Source: Humulus lupulus
Taxonomy: Eukaryota > Streptophyta > Magnoliopsida > Rosales > Cannabaceae
Assembly (NCBI RefSeq): GCF_963169125.1
Contig: NC_084795.1
Coordinates: forward strand, 137,307,701-137,371,700
DNA: 64,000 nt
Direction of reading: 5' to 3'
The position numbers and the translations under genes were made by a program. Every line of letters begins with the position of its first letter. Position 1 is the first letter of the stretch. Under the pieces are notes generated by a model. It saw only the letters and a program-made list of their open reading frames with translations, did no database searches and was not told the DNA's origin. This document shows, one piece after another, positions 1 to 11,873 of the stretch.

Positions 1-1134
1 ATTTTTTTATTATTGTTTGGTAAATTATGTATATTTAAGTGTTGATTGTTTTATTTATTTATTAATTTAATTAAGTGAGAAAAGGAGTTTTGATTGAATG
101 TACCAAGGTGCATGGTAGGTATAGATGCACCTTAGAAATTGGGTGTATGTGTGTGAATACGGGAAAATTTCCCTTAAGACATCCGTTGGCGCATATGGGA
201 GTGAGCATAGAAGGGGCGATGGCCTCGCTATGTGAGGCCTAGCTAGCCTTAGACGTGGGCACACACCCCCCACAACACTTAGCGTACCCCTCGATAAGCA
301 AGGGCCTCACATAGCGAGGCCCAACTTCGTGATCTAGCATTCATAAACGCCTCAAGATCGAGACCCATTTGCTTGTGGCTTAGAGCCTCGGTCGGCTTAG
401 TGTGAGGCTCGCGGAGTCAAGGATGCCTCGCTGTGCGAGGCTGAACAAATGGAGGAGGGTTGTGTGTCGAGGATGTCATGCCCACACAAAGGGCTACGCA
501 AGGGCCTGGGTCCCTTGGTGTCACGACACGTGGAGACCCTTGTGTAGCAAGGCCAAGCACCATGTTGAAGGCATGCTTGGTGAAGGCTTTTGAGAAGGCT
601 CGCGCACCCCCAAACACTATGTAGAGTCCCAACACCTCGTCGTGTTGCTCCAAATGTGGTTACACCGCCTATGAGCCGAAGACACTTCGCCTATATATAG
701 ATCATGCAAGTGCCTCGTTGCTATGATGCTAGGGCACGAGGGAGAGCCACACATAATGAGGGCTTCATTGCCTCATCACGCAGCATATGTCCCAAGCCTC
801 CCATGTATACAAGGAGAACTAGTAAATGTGTCCAACACTTAGCAAAATATTAGAAGGCGATGAGAGAAGATATATTTTGGAGGTGTGAGAAGGACCTTCA
901 GGTACGAGGCACGTGAACAAGTACGAGATGTACGACCCTAAGGGAGGCAAAGGCATGATTCTGACATCAGTGCCCAACAAGTAGTGGTGGTACGACTTAG
1001 TACAAGAAGTGGTGGCAAGACCTGCATACCTCTAACCATGTACCTACAACCGACACCACGACCCTCTGCTCATCTACACCATGCACTACTACTCTGACGG
1101 GGTAGAAAGGTGCGATCTTGTCCCTTGGGACCAC
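1..1134. other. Unassigned hairpin-rich sequence, possibly an old LTR
   Basis: No supported gene. The stretch repeats a short GC-rich motif (GCCTCGCTATGTGAGGC and variants) on both strands, for example at 221-239, 303-321 (reverse complement) and 427-443. A TATA-like tract (ctatatatag) lies near 691-700. Element 1 is inserted at its right edge; after that insertion the sequence resumes with a tRNA-Met-PBS-like string (tgtatcagagg, 11840-11850). One reading is therefore that this is the 3' part of an LTR whose end coincides with the insertion point. That is inference; no second LTR copy is in the window. Confidence 0.3.
221..321. repeat. 19-bp inverted repeat
   Basis: The arms at 221-239 and 303-321 are exact reverse complements (GGCCTCGCTATGTGAGGCC). 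Each arm is itself an imperfect palindrome (GGCCTC...GAGGCC), so both local hairpins and one long hairpin are possible. Confidence 0.7.
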
Positions 1135-3608
1135 TGTAATGCCTTGGTTACCCCAGAACAGTTACGGTGAACCGAAAATTTAACTCGTTACCCGAGTCCT
1201 TTGGTTAAAAACGTGCTTTTAATGTTATTAACAGGCTAAGGTGAAAAACAAATCAAAAGGGAAAGGATATATTTTATTTAATACATAAAACTGTTCATGG
1301 GCCCATCAAAAACTTTTACAACTTATTTACAACCCAAAATGGTCATTACTGTTTCCAAATTTACAACCCGCCGACCTAAGCGGCAAAAATAGGGTAAACC
1401 CCCTAATTCCTCTGAGAACTCCTTGGCCGTGGTGGTCAAGCGGCCGCATATGTACACAGCACCACCTAAGCTCTCCACTCAAGGCTGGGTGAGCTTTTCT
1501 TTCCCTTTACCGACACCACATAGCACCCATGAGCCAAAGCTCAGCAAGAAAACACAATATAGCAAACATATATTATCAAATGATGATCATAATAATCATA
1601 CAGAAGCTATAGCTCTGAACAAATGAGTGAATATCACTTTGTGTTTACAATAACCATGAATGATCATATAGCTCTGAATCAGATGAGTGATTTAACACTT
1701 AAGGATCTGGTAAACCATACTGAGTGGCTGACAAGCAAGTCAGTAGCTCAAACAAATGAGAGACTGATGGGTAAGTCTCTAACTTAAGAGATGAGTGACT
1801 GATGGGTAAGTCACTAGCTTAACAGATGAGAGACTGATGGGTAAGTCTCTAACTTAACAGATGAGTGACTAATGGGAAAGTCACACAAGCGCTTTTAGTT
1901 TTCATCGAACTTGAGGTCGGTCCAGCATTAACGCTCTTCTGAGTCATTTAATGTAGATGTCAATTACATCTAATCTTTATTGGCTTGCGTTGAACACCCT
2001 AAGACTGTTCCTGACTTATGAGTCAGCTCTATGTGACCAGTGCCCAGTACCACTGCCGAACTTGACTAATGAGTCACAGCTTCCCAGTTGATACTGACAC
2101 ATTTGCCAATTCTGACTAATTAGTCAGTACCAAGCACAAGTGAGAAAGATTTTTTGAGCATTCAATAATCAATCCATGTCCACATTTACACATTCAACAT
2201 GCCTCATGAACAACCATGCATGTCACATATGGGATGCAGTTTTCTTACCTCTGGTTCGAGCGAGAAATAAAACAAGAATGACTCCTGAGAACGATCGACC
2301 TTTTGATTCCTTAGTGGTTACCTAATCATAACCAATTATAACCTCCATTAATGAAAATCAACAATGAAAGGGTCTTAACCTAAACCCCACTCTCGGGACC
2401 TCGAAACATGCCCTCACGGTGAGTAAATTCGATCCCGGGCCTTAAGGATTGGAACCCCGAGCAAAAAACCCTTAAAAACACTCAAAATGGGATTCTCGAG
2501 GAACAGAGCAGCGCTACAGCGCAGCTCAATAGCGCCCCAGCACTATACTCAGAACCCTAAACCGCCTAACAAAAATCTTGTGTAGCACTAAGCGCCCTTT
2601 GGTGGGCGCTGTAGCGCTACCCCCAGCAAGATACTCCCCTGAAACCTCTTCCTTCGACTCCTTCAATTCCAACTCGGTTTCAATGCTTCCAAACCTCATT
2701 TTTTATGCCAAAAGAACCCAAAAACCATCCTCACATACCCCAAGCATCACAACCAAAAGAACCCTAGCCAAAACTCCCAACAAAACCAATCATCCAACCT
2801 AGAAATCTCAACTGAAAACCAAAGCTAAAACAGATCAAACAATGGATTTTAATGGCTAGAAACTTACCTCAAGCTCAGATTATGATGCTCTTCAATGGTG
2901 GAACACACTCCCAAGCTCTCAAGACTTACTTCCCAAGCTTGAATCCTCAAGTTAGGCTCAAAAATCACAAAGAAAAAGAGAAGAAAATAGGTACGGGAGA
3001 AGCTTTCAAATTACTCTGTTTTTCTCTTCTTTCTACAGCCTTAAATGGCTTATATCTATCCTAGGGGTGAAAAGACCAAAATATCCCAAGGTCAATTAAG
3101 GATTTCTAAACGCTCCCAAGGGAAATATTGACATTTTCCACCTATTTCGTTAATCATAATTAACGCTCTCCAATTCTCGCTATTCTCGATATTCTCAAAC
3201 ACCAATAATTCAAATCCTGTTACCCTTTAATTCCCGGCAATGCTCTAATCATTAAAATCACTCTGAGACTCATCCCGAGCCCCGAACTTAAAACTGCTAT
3301 GACTAGACCGCTAATTAATATTCCAAGATCGTCTCATGCCGAATAGCTCGAACAAACCCACATTATAATGTGGTCTCAACAATAGGTCACCGACATGCAT
3401 GCAAATATACAATTACACCCTCAATGGGCCAAATTACCAATACACCCCTGTAATGAAATGTGGACCCACATGCATGCATTTAACATCATATTATAATATA
3501 ATTCACATAAACATGCATATTATCATTTAATGGCATAATTAAAAATTATGGCCCTCCCGGCCTACTAATCCAACCATTAAACCGCATTAGGGATTTTGGG
3601 GCATTACA
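1135..3608 (-). repeat. Element 1 3' LTR
   Basis: A 2474-bp LTR ending in TG...CA. It aligns along its length with 9655-11832. It keeps about 280 bp (roughly 2146-2424) that are missing from the 5' LTR. It contains a tandem array (about 1727-1890), clustered AGCGCT palindromes (about 2505-2630) and, on the minus strand, a TATA-like tract near 3045-3060. Confidence 0.92.
1727..1890. repeat. Tandem repeat inside Element 1 3' LTR
   Basis: About five imperfect units of roughly 35 bp, built on gatgagtgactgatgggtaa. Units ending in 'agtcact' alternate with units ending in 'agtctct'. The same array is present in the 5' LTR. Confidence 0.75.
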
Positions 3609-3622
3609 ACTATCCCCTCCTT
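3609..3622 (-). other. Element 1 polypurine tract
   Basis: On the minus strand AAGGAGGGGATAGT lies directly before the TG of the 3' LTR, the expected place for the plus-strand primer in reverse transcription. Confidence 0.85.
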
Positions 3623-3644
3623 ATAGAAATTTCATCGTCGAAAT

Positions 3645-5923
3645 TTACTTGAACAACTCGGGATACTGACTCTGCATATCTGACTCCAGCTCCCAGGTCA
3701 TTTCCTCGACCTTACTGTTCCTCCACAATGTCAAGAATCTGGATTGGCTGCTCCTCAAAGGAGAGATCTGGCTCAAGCTCCAGATCTTCATAACTAAAAA
3801 TATGATTCACATCAGATACATACCTCCGAAGAGCTGAAACATGAAATACATTATGCACGGCTGACAACGCCGGAAGCAAGCCAATCTGTAAGCCACTTGA
3901 CCAACCCTCTCCAGGATCTCAAATTGACCCACAAACCTAGGGCTCAGCTTGCCCTTCTTCCCAAACCTTCTCACCCTTTTCCATGGTGAGACTCTAAGGA
4001 AGACATAGTCTCCCACTTGGAACTCCACGTTCCTGTACTTGGGATCTACATAACTTTTCTGCCTACTCTGAGAAGCAAGCATCCGAGCTCTAATCTTCTC
4101 AATGGCCTCACTGGTCCTCTGAACTGCCTCAGGACCTAAGTATCTCCTTTCACTTGTCTCATCCCAATGAATGGGAGATCTGCACTTCCTACCATACAGC
4201 ATCTCATAAGGTGCAACTCCAATGGTAGATTGATAACTGTTGTTGTAGGAAAAATCTATCAAAGGTAGATACTTACTCCAAGATCCTCCAAAGTCCAGCA
4301 CACATGCCTGCAACATGTCTTCCAATATCTGGATCGTCCTCTCAGATTGCCCATCTGTTTGAGGATGATAAGCAGTACTAAACTTCAATTGTGTTCCCAT
4401 GGCTTTCTGCAAACTCCCCCGGAACTTGGAAGTAAAAGTAGGGTCCCAATCTGACATGATCAACCTAGGCACTCCATGGAGGCGCACGATCTCTCTCACA
4501 TAGAGATCTGGATACTGATCAACTGTATAAGTAGTCCTCACTAGCAAGAAGTGAGCTAACTTGGTGTAGCGATCCACTATCACCAAATAGAATCATGCTG
4601 ACCAACAGTCTTGGGTAAGCCCACCACGAAACCCATTGTGATGTCCTCCCACTTCCACGCTGGGATATCTAGAGGCTGCAATAATCCTGCCGGCCTCTGA
4701 TGCTCAGCCTTGACCTGTTGACATGTCAAGCACTTAGCCACATATTCCACTACATCTCTCTTCATCCCCAGCCACCAATACAACGATCTCACATCCTGTT
4801 ACATCTTCGTGGTGCCTGGATGCAATGAGTAAGGTGTAGTATGAGATTCATCCAGAATCTCTCGCCTCAAAGCAGTGTCTAACGGAACACATATCCGCCC
4901 CTTGTATCTCAACAAGCCTAAATCAGACACTTTATAATCTCTGGATGCTCCAGCCAAAACATCCTCTCTGATCTTGATCAACTGTGGATCACTCAACTGA
5001 CCTTCCTTGATCCTCTCAAGCAATGTAGACTATAGCGTAATATTAGCAAACTGTCCCACCAGCAACTCTATTCTAGCTCTGGTCATATCGTGAGCTAACT
5101 CCCTGGCTATCAGCCTCATACCATGAATCTGTCCCGGACCCTTCCGGCTTAAAGCATCAGCTACCACGTTGGCCTTTCCTGGATGATAAAAAATCTCACA
5201 ATCATAATCTTTTACTAACTCCAGCCAATGCCTTTGTCTCATATTCAAATCTTTCTGGGTGAAGAAGTATTTCAGGCTCTTGTGGTCTATGTAGATCTCA
5301 CACTTCTCTCCATAGAGATAATGCCTCCATATCTTTAAAGCAAAGACCACAGCTGCTAACTCTAAATCATGAGTGGGATATCTCTTTTCATACTCCTTCA
5401 ATTGACGAGAGGCATAAGCAATTACTCTCTCTGACTGCATCAGAACACAGCCCAAACCCTGATGAGAAGCATCACAATAAATCACAAACTTCTCCTGATC
5501 TGTCGGAAGACTCAGAATCAGAGCTATAATCAATCTCTGCTTCAGTTCCTGGAAGCTGTTCTCACATTTATCTGACCACACAATTTTATAACTCTTGCAT
5601 GTCAGCTTAGTCAATGAAGTAGCAATCTTTGAGAACCCTTCCATGAAACGCCTATAATAACCTGCCAATCCAAGGAAACTTCTAACCTCAGAAGCATTCT
5701 TTGGCCTTGGCCAATCTGTGACCGCTTCAATCATTGCTGGATCTACCTTAATCCCCTCCTTACTGACAATGTGCCCAAGAAAGGATACCTGAGATAACCA
5801 AAACTCACATTTCTTGAACTTTGCAAACAGTCTGTGTTCCCTCAATCTCTGTAGAACCAACCTCAGATGCTGCTCATGTTCTGACTCAGACTGAGAATAT
5901 ACCAGAATATCATCGATGAAGAC
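3645..5923 (-). pseudogene. pol: Element 1 pol, 3' part: RT palm, RNase H, integrase, chromodomain remnant
   Basis: It continues the RT broken at 6978 and starts at the active site (FIDDILVYS). RNase H follows ([27 protein letters not shown]). Integrase shows the catalytic Asp region (VIVDRYTKLAHF), the second Asp (SDWDPTF) and the Glu (GQSERTIQILEDML). A chromodomain tail (WRNSKVEEMTWELESDM) is followed by a stop at 3645-3647. Damage: a TAG at 5030-5032 that fits CAG-to-TAG, a TAA at 4799-4801, a frameshift between about 4586 and 4610, another near 3880, and a deletion of roughly 70 bp that removes the first half of the chromodomain. The domain order RT-RH-INT-chromodomain is typical of chromoviruses. 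It is not expected to make an active enzyme. Confidence 0.88.
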
Positions 5924-6977
5924 TGTTGACTGTGTTTTTAGCCAACGACGTGAGAACGTCAAAAACGATGAACCTTCAAGAGAAGTTAAACGACACATAC
6001 AGTTTAATCAAGAAAAGTAAATAACACAAGAGATTTTATAGTGGTTCAGCCCCAATCAGTCGGTAATAGCCTAATCCACTTAGAGATTTTATTATGTTAT
6101 CCACACTCAAGATCAGATGAACCAGTGTCAACTGAGTTTCTTCAGTATAAATAGGAATACAAAAAGGGTTTCTCTCTCCAGAAAAATGCACCTTCTCTCT
6201 CTAGAACTCAGACCCAATCTCAAATTGCCAAAAAGTCCTTTTCTGATCCCATTAACCCTCTATTTATAGGCTTGGGATCCTAAACTGATATACCCCTAGG
6301 ATCGGGATATTCTATTATTTATATTATATTTAAATTACACAAAATATTAAAAATACAACAGATTCCTCAATTTGAGTGAGGAATGAGAGATTCCCACGAT
6401 GCCCAAGCGATTCTTGCTGAAGTCGTTTCTGGGAATTTGACGTAGTCTGGTCCATTTGTTTGATGAATATCGTCTTCTGGTCGAACATATGCATGCTGGA
6501 CACCGGCATACAGACCATACCCCTTACTCTCCTCAGACCAAGATCCGACCACACCCTCTTTGGTTCTCCTCGGACTAGGGTCCGAGCCACATGCATTGGG
6601 GCTCCTCGGACTAGGGCCCGAGCCAACCATTTGGCCTCTCCTCGGACTAGGGTCCGAGCCAACCACTTGGCCTCTCCTCGGACCAAGGTCCGAGCCACAC
6701 TTGCATGGGGCATCTTCTCGGACTAGGGTCCGAGCCAATGACCTGTGGCATCTCCTCGGACTAGGGTCTGAGCCAATGACCTGTGGCATCTCCTCAGACT
6801 AGGGTCCGAGCCAATCTCTTAGACTCCTCAGGTGCACTTGGCTTGGTTATGACATCTCTCAATCAGTCCAAACCTTTCACTGATGCATTGGTCTACTGCT
6901 AAGCCATATCACCCAACTAATTCATGCCACATGCCAATTTTATTGCCACATCATCACTTTCAAATTTTATGATAACA
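5924..6977 (-). mobile_element. Solo LTR (family S) inserted in Element 1 RT
   Basis: A 1054-bp TG...CA unit, related to the copy at 43503-44655 at both ends (tgttgac...gtgagaacgtc and gataaca). A TATAAATA on the minus strand (about 6251-6258) suggests minus-strand orientation. It splits the RT coding sequence between FVI and FIDD. No internal coding region and no second LTR are seen, so it is a solo LTR. I see no matching 5-bp duplication (left aagac, right tgatc), unlike the other copy, so the ends may have been altered by recombination or deletion. Confidence 0.82.
6529..6830. repeat. Hairpin minisatellite in the solo LTR
   Basis: About eight tandem units of 36-40 bp, each starting CTCCTCGGACTAGGGTCCGAG. 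The core CTCGGAC-TAGG-GTCCGAG is a perfect 7-bp stem with a 4-nt loop. Spacers between the cores vary. Confidence 0.88.
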
Positions 6978-7550
6978 TGATCACAAACTTGTCCAGATAA
7001 TCCTTGAACACTATGTTCATCAGATCCATAAAAGCAGTAGGGGCATTAGTCGATCCAAAGGACATGACTAAGAACTCATTATGCCCATACCTGGTACGAA
7101 AAGCAGTCTTCAATATGTCTCCTTCCTTGACCCTCAACTGATGATAACCAGAACGAAGGTCGATCTTTGAGAATACCTTTTTACCTTGCAATAGATCAAA
7201 CAGGTCATCTATCCTTGGCAAAGGATACTTATTCTTAATTGTCAGCTTATTCAGTTCTCTGTAATCAATACACATCCTCAGAGAACCAATCTTCTTCTTT
7301 ACAAACAGAACTGGCGCATCCCAAGGTGAGAAACTAGGTTTGATAAAACCCAAATCCAACAGTTATTGCAACTGTACCTTTAATTCTTTCAACTCAGCTG
7401 GGGCCATTCTATAAGGTGCTCTAGACACTGGCTTCATCCCTGGTGCCAGTTCTATAACGAACTCAATTTCTCTGTGCGGTGGCAACCCTAGCAATTCTTC
7501 TGGGAACACATCCAGAAATTCACAAACAAGTCTGGTCTCACTGGCACGAC
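6978..7550 (-). pseudogene. pol: Element 1 pol, N-terminal RT
   Basis: The linker after protease (MKPVSRAPYRMAPAELKEL) leads into RT fingers and palm ([20 protein letters not shown], then [20 protein letters not shown], then DLRSGYHQ). The reading frame differs from the upstream gag-protease frame, so a frameshift lies near 7520-7560. A TAA at about 7362-7364 interrupts QLQ*LLDLGF. The RT is cut just before its FIDD active site by the solo LTR at 6977. Confidence 0.85.
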
Positions 7551-9209
7551 CTAAGTGGTATCAACCACACTGGCTAAGAATCCAATGCAACCTCCTTGCC
7601 ATAGATCCCTGTCCCATAATATAGAAATCATTGGTATGCGAGGTCCATGCACCATACCAACAAACACAAAAGGATCCTCACCTTCAGGCTCAAAGGTGAC
7701 CATCTTCCTTCTGCAATCAATGGTTGCCCCATACTTTGCCAACCAATCCATACCCAATATCATATCGAAGTCAGTCATAACCAACTCTATCAAATCCACT
7801 GACAACTCTCTGACCTCCACTATCACTGGCAAAGATCTGACCCATCTCCTGGATACCACTAACTCTCTAGTGGGTAACAAAGTTCCAAACCCCACAGCAT
7901 AAAAATCACAGGGTCTACACAATCTATCAATAATACTACTAGCAACAAAAGAATGTGTAGCACCAGAATCAATCAATACATTATAAGGGGTTCTAGCACT
8001 AAGAAGCTGACCTGTAACTACTGAGGGAGAAGCCTCACCTTCTGCTTGTGTCAATGCGAACATTCGAGCTGGGGCCGAGCTGTCCGCTTTCCTGGGTTCT
8101 TCTTTTCTTTCCTTAGGGCAATCCTTCTTAAAATGACCTACTTCTCCACACAAGTAGCAGGCCTTTGCCTTACAGTCCCCCAAATGACGCCTCTTGCATC
8201 TAGGGCATTCAGGACGAGTCTTCCAGGCTTCATTACCACCTGGACGACCCATTGAAATTCCACGGGGCCGCCTATCAGGACCTGGAACTGGGAAGGTGTC
8301 AGGAGCCTTCCTCTTCTGCTCACTGGGGCCTATACCCCTACCAGAACCCACAAATGGAGAACTTGTCCTCCTGAACTCCTTTCTGGTTGCACTATCTCGT
8401 CAGATCTTATTCTCTGCACTCTTAGCTGTGAGTGCCTTCTCAACCACCTGTGCATAGGTGGTAACCCTAGCCACAGTGGTAATACGTACATCACGGGCTA
8501 ATCTGGGCTGAAGCTCTTGAAGAAATCTCTCTCTTTTGGTCCCATCAGTGGGCACCAGCTCCATGGAAAATTTCACCAAACGATCAAATTTTAAGGAATA
8601 CTCAGTAACTGACAAACTTCCCTGGAGTAGCCTAATAAATTCCTCAGCTTTAGCTGCCTTCATGGCATCATTGTAGTATTTCTCGTTGAACAGAGTCTGA
8701 AACTCTTCCCAACTCAGGGCATTAACATTCTTGGTCTGGGTAATAACCTCCCACAAAATTCGGGCATCCTCCCGAAACATATAAGTGGCACAAGCCACCC
8801 TCCCATTACTAGTCACCCTCATGAAATCTAGGATGGTGGTAATCATACTCATCCACTGCTCTGCCTTGGCAGGATCTGCACTGCCCTAAAAAACTAGAGG
8901 TTGTTGCTTCCTGAACCTTTCATAGAGAGGTTCCCACTTATTTCCAACCTCAGGCAGTTGCCCAGCTGCTGGCACCGACACAGGAGGTGCCTCTGATACA
9001 GTGGCCACTGCAGGTGCTTGTTGTTGTCTCAGGAGACGAAGCTCTTCCCCCTGTCTCAACATTGTAGCCTGCAAATCACTAATCATTTGCTGCCAGTTTA
9101 CAAAAGCTGGCTGTGGAATCTGTGACTAGTCATTCTCCTGACCCTGACTATTATTATTCTGGCCTTGATCACTCTAGCCAGCTGAAGCATCTGTCTGCCC
9201 TGGATTCAT
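7551..9209 (-). pseudogene. gag: Element 1 gag-protease
   Basis: It is read in one frame from ATG at 9207-9209 (MNPGQTD) to a stop at 7551. The capsid-like gag region occupies roughly residues 120-280 (AEQWMSMITTILDFMRV). A CX2CX4HX4C knuckle (CYLCGEVGHFKKDC) lies near residue 350. The aspartic protease has DSGATHSFV near residue 413. In-frame nonsense codons are TAG at 9174-9176, TAG at 9126-9128, TAG at 8886-8888 and TGA at 8400-8402. The first two read as CAG to TAG and the last as CGA to TGA. The terminal stop at 7551 lies beside the frameshift into RT. Gag would form the virus-like particle and the protease would process the polyprotein; this copy cannot make the full product. Confidence 0.87.
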
Positions 9210-9640
9210 TCTTATCATTGATACCTTGCTGAAACAATGATCAATATGGCCAGTTAGGTAGTAATAACTAAACCTCTTGCCGCCTTATGGTCCAAGAACA
9301 AGCAGACAATTATCATATTCCACAGTCATACAATTATACAAGTAGATACATGTTTATAGCATTTAGCACTTAGCATGTATCACATAATAATTCACAATCA
9401 ATAATACTAATAAGTATGTTCCAGCAATCTCAGTACTATTTAGCACACAGTTACTGAGGATATAATATTTCAGGGCACAGGTTTAACATGGTGTCTCATG
9501 CATACAGGTAAAGCATATATACAATATTTAAGCAGTAATACATATAACTACATAAATAGTTACCAAACCATGAGTTGAGCTTGACTTTAGTGATGTATGT
9601 ACATGCCCAGCCAGTCTACAGGAACCCTAACCTTGGCACA

Positions 9641-9652
9641 CTCTGATACCAA
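9641..9652 (-). other. Element 1 primer-binding site (tRNA-Met type)
   Basis: On the minus strand TTGGTATCAGAG follows the 5' LTR after a spacer of about 2 nt. It matches the 3' end of plant initiator tRNA-Met (TGGTATCAGAG). The next bases (TGTGCC) drift from the tRNA. Confidence 0.85.
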
Positions 9653-9654
9653 GC

Positions 9655-11832
9655 AGTAATGCCCTGGTTACCCCAGAACAGTTACGGTGAACCGAAAATT
9701 TAACTCGCTACCCGAGTCCTTTGGTTAAAAACATGCTTCTAATGTTATTAACAGGCTAAGGTGAAAAACAAATCAAAAGGGAAAGGATATATTTTATTTG
9801 ATACATAAAACTGTTCATGGGCCCATCAAAAACTTTTACAACTTATTTACAACCCAAAATGGTCATTACTGTTTCCAAATTTACAACCCACCGACCTAAG
9901 CGGCAAAAATAGGGTAAACCCCCTAATTCCTCTGAGAACTCCTTGGCCGTGGTGGTCAAGCGACCGCATATGTACACAGCACCACCTAAGCTCTCCACTC
10001 AAGGTTGGGTGAGCTTTTCTTTCCCTTTACCTGCACCACATAGCACCCATGAGCCAAAGCCCAGCAAGAAAACACAATATAGCAAACATATAATATCAAA
10101 TGATGATCATAATAATCATACAGAACTTATAGCTCTGAGTGAATATCACTTTGTGTTTACAATAACCATGAATGAGCTTATAGCTCTGAATCAGATGAGT
10201 GATTTAACACTTGAGGTTCTGTTAAACCATACTGAGTGACTGACAAGCAAGTCACTAGCTCAAACAAATGAGAGACTGATGGGTAAGTCTCTAACATAAG
10301 AGATGAGTGACTATTGGGTAAGTCACTTGCTTAACAGATGAGAGATTGATGGGTAAGTCTCTAACTTAATAGATGAGTGACTGATGGGTAAGTTACACAA
10401 GCACTTTTAGTTTTCATCAAACTTGAGGTCGGTCCGGCATTAACTCTCTTCTGAGTCATTTAATGTAGATGTCGATTAGATCTAATCTTTATTGCCTTGC
10501 GTTGAACACGCTAAGACTGTTCTTGACTTATGAGTCAGCTCTGTGTGACCAGTGCCCAGTACCACTGCCGAACTTGACTAATGAGTCACAGCTTCACAGT
10601 TGATACTGACACATTTGCCAATTCTGACTAATTAGTCAGTACCATGCACAAGTGAGCAGATTCGATCCCGGGCCTTAAGGATTGGAACCCCGAGCCAAAA
10701 ACACTCAAAACGGGATTCTGGAGGAACAGAGTAGCGCTACAGCGCTGCTCAATAGCGCCCCAGCGCTATACTCAGAACCCCAAACCACCCAACAAAAATC
10801 CTGTGTAGCGCTAAGCGCCCTCTGGTGGGCGCTGTAGCGCTACCCCCAGCCAGATACTCCCCTGAAACCTCTTCCTTCGATTCCTTCAATTCCAACTCGG
10901 TTTCAATGCTTCCAAACCTCATTTTTTATGCCAAAAGAACCCAAAAACCATCCTCACATACCCCAAGCATCACAACCAAAAGAACCTTTGCCAAAACTCC
11001 CAACAAAACCAATCATCCAACCTAGAAATCTCAACTGAAAACCAAAGCTAAAACAGATCAAACCAGGGATTTTAATGGCTAGAAACTTACCTCAAGCTCA
11101 GATTATGATGCTCTTCAATGGTGGAACACACTCCCAAGCTCTCAAGACTTACTTCCCAAGCTTGAATCCTCAAGTTCGGCTCAAAAATCACAAAGAAAAA
11201 GAGAAGAAAATAGGTATGGGGGAAGCTTTCAAATTACTCTGTTTTTCTCTTCTTTCTACAGCCTTAAATGTCTTATATCTATCCTAGGGGTGAAAAGACC
11301 AAAATAACCCTAGGTCAGTTAAGGATTTCTAAAGGCTCCCAAGGGCAAAATTGACATTTTCCACCTATTTCGTTAATCATAACTAACGCTCTCCAATTCC
11401 CGCTATTCTTGATATTCTCAAACACCAATAATTCAAATCATGTTACCCTTTAATTCCCGGCAACGCTCTAATCATTAAAATCACCCCGAGACTCATCCCG
11501 AGCCCCGAACTTAAACCTGCTATGACTAGACCGCTAATTAATATTCCAAGATCGTCTCATGCCGTATAGCTTGAACAAACCCACATTATAATGTGGTCTC
11601 AACAATAGGCCACTTTCATGCATGCAAATATACAATTACACCCTCAACGGTCCAAATTACCAAAACACCCCTGTAATGAAATGTGGACCCACATGCATGC
11701 ATTTAACATCATATTATAATATAATTCACATAAACATGCATATTATCATTTAATGGCATAATTAAAAAATTATGGCCCTCCCGGCCTACTAATCCAGCCA
11801 TTAGACCGCATTATGGATTCCGGGGCATTACA
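9655..11832 (-). repeat. Element 1 5' LTR
   Basis: A 2178-bp partner of 1135-3608. Compared with that copy it lacks about 280 bp, at about position 10654. It carries the same tandem array (about 10230-10400) and the same AGCGCT palindrome cluster (about 10728-10850). Its inner terminus reads AG rather than TG. Confidence 0.9.
10230..10400. repeat. Tandem repeat inside Element 1 5' LTR
   Basis: Counterpart of 1727-1890: units of about 35 bp built on gatgagtgactgatgggtaa, with point differences from the other copy. Confidence 0.7.
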
Positions 11833-11873
11833 ACCATTTTGTATCAGAGGCCATTAGAGCCCATCTATAAATA

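Larger units (their letters stand above)
1135..11832 (-). mobile_element. Element 1: Ty3/gypsy chromovirus (Tekay/Del-like), degenerate
   Basis: A full-length LTR retrotransposon read on the minus strand. Its LTRs are 1135-3608 (3') and 9655-11832 (5'), both bounded on the plus strand by tgtaatgcc...gcattaca; the inner end of the 5' LTR reads AG instead of TG. The flanks accac (1130-1134) and accat (11833-11837) fit a 5-bp TSD with one change. Internal order is PBS, gag with a CCHC knuckle, protease, RT, RNase H, integrase and a C-terminal chromodomain remnant, then PPT. That order, the tRNA-Met PBS and the chromodomain tail point to the Tekay/Del lineage. It cannot be autonomous: gag has four nonsense codons, pol has frameshifts and stops, the chromodomain has an internal deletion, and a solo LTR sits inside RT. 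Confidence 0.9.

Noticed and set aside
1423..3064. Small frames repeated at 9943-11287
   Set aside because: They lie in the two LTRs of Element 1, shift between copies and have no recognisable domains.
6330..6802. Several overlapping frames with repeated RTLVRGE or LGSEP units
   Set aside because: They are translations of the hairpin minisatellite in the solo LTR, open in several frames on both strands.
6529..6830. CRISPR-like spacing of direct repeats and variable spacers
   Set aside because: This is a plant genomic LTR minisatellite; spacers are related to each other and there are no cas genes.
11839..11850. PBS-like string ttgtatcagagg as the PBS of Element 1
   Set aside because: Element 1 has a better PBS at 9641-9652 next to the inner end of its 5' LTR and in the right strand. 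This string is outside the element.
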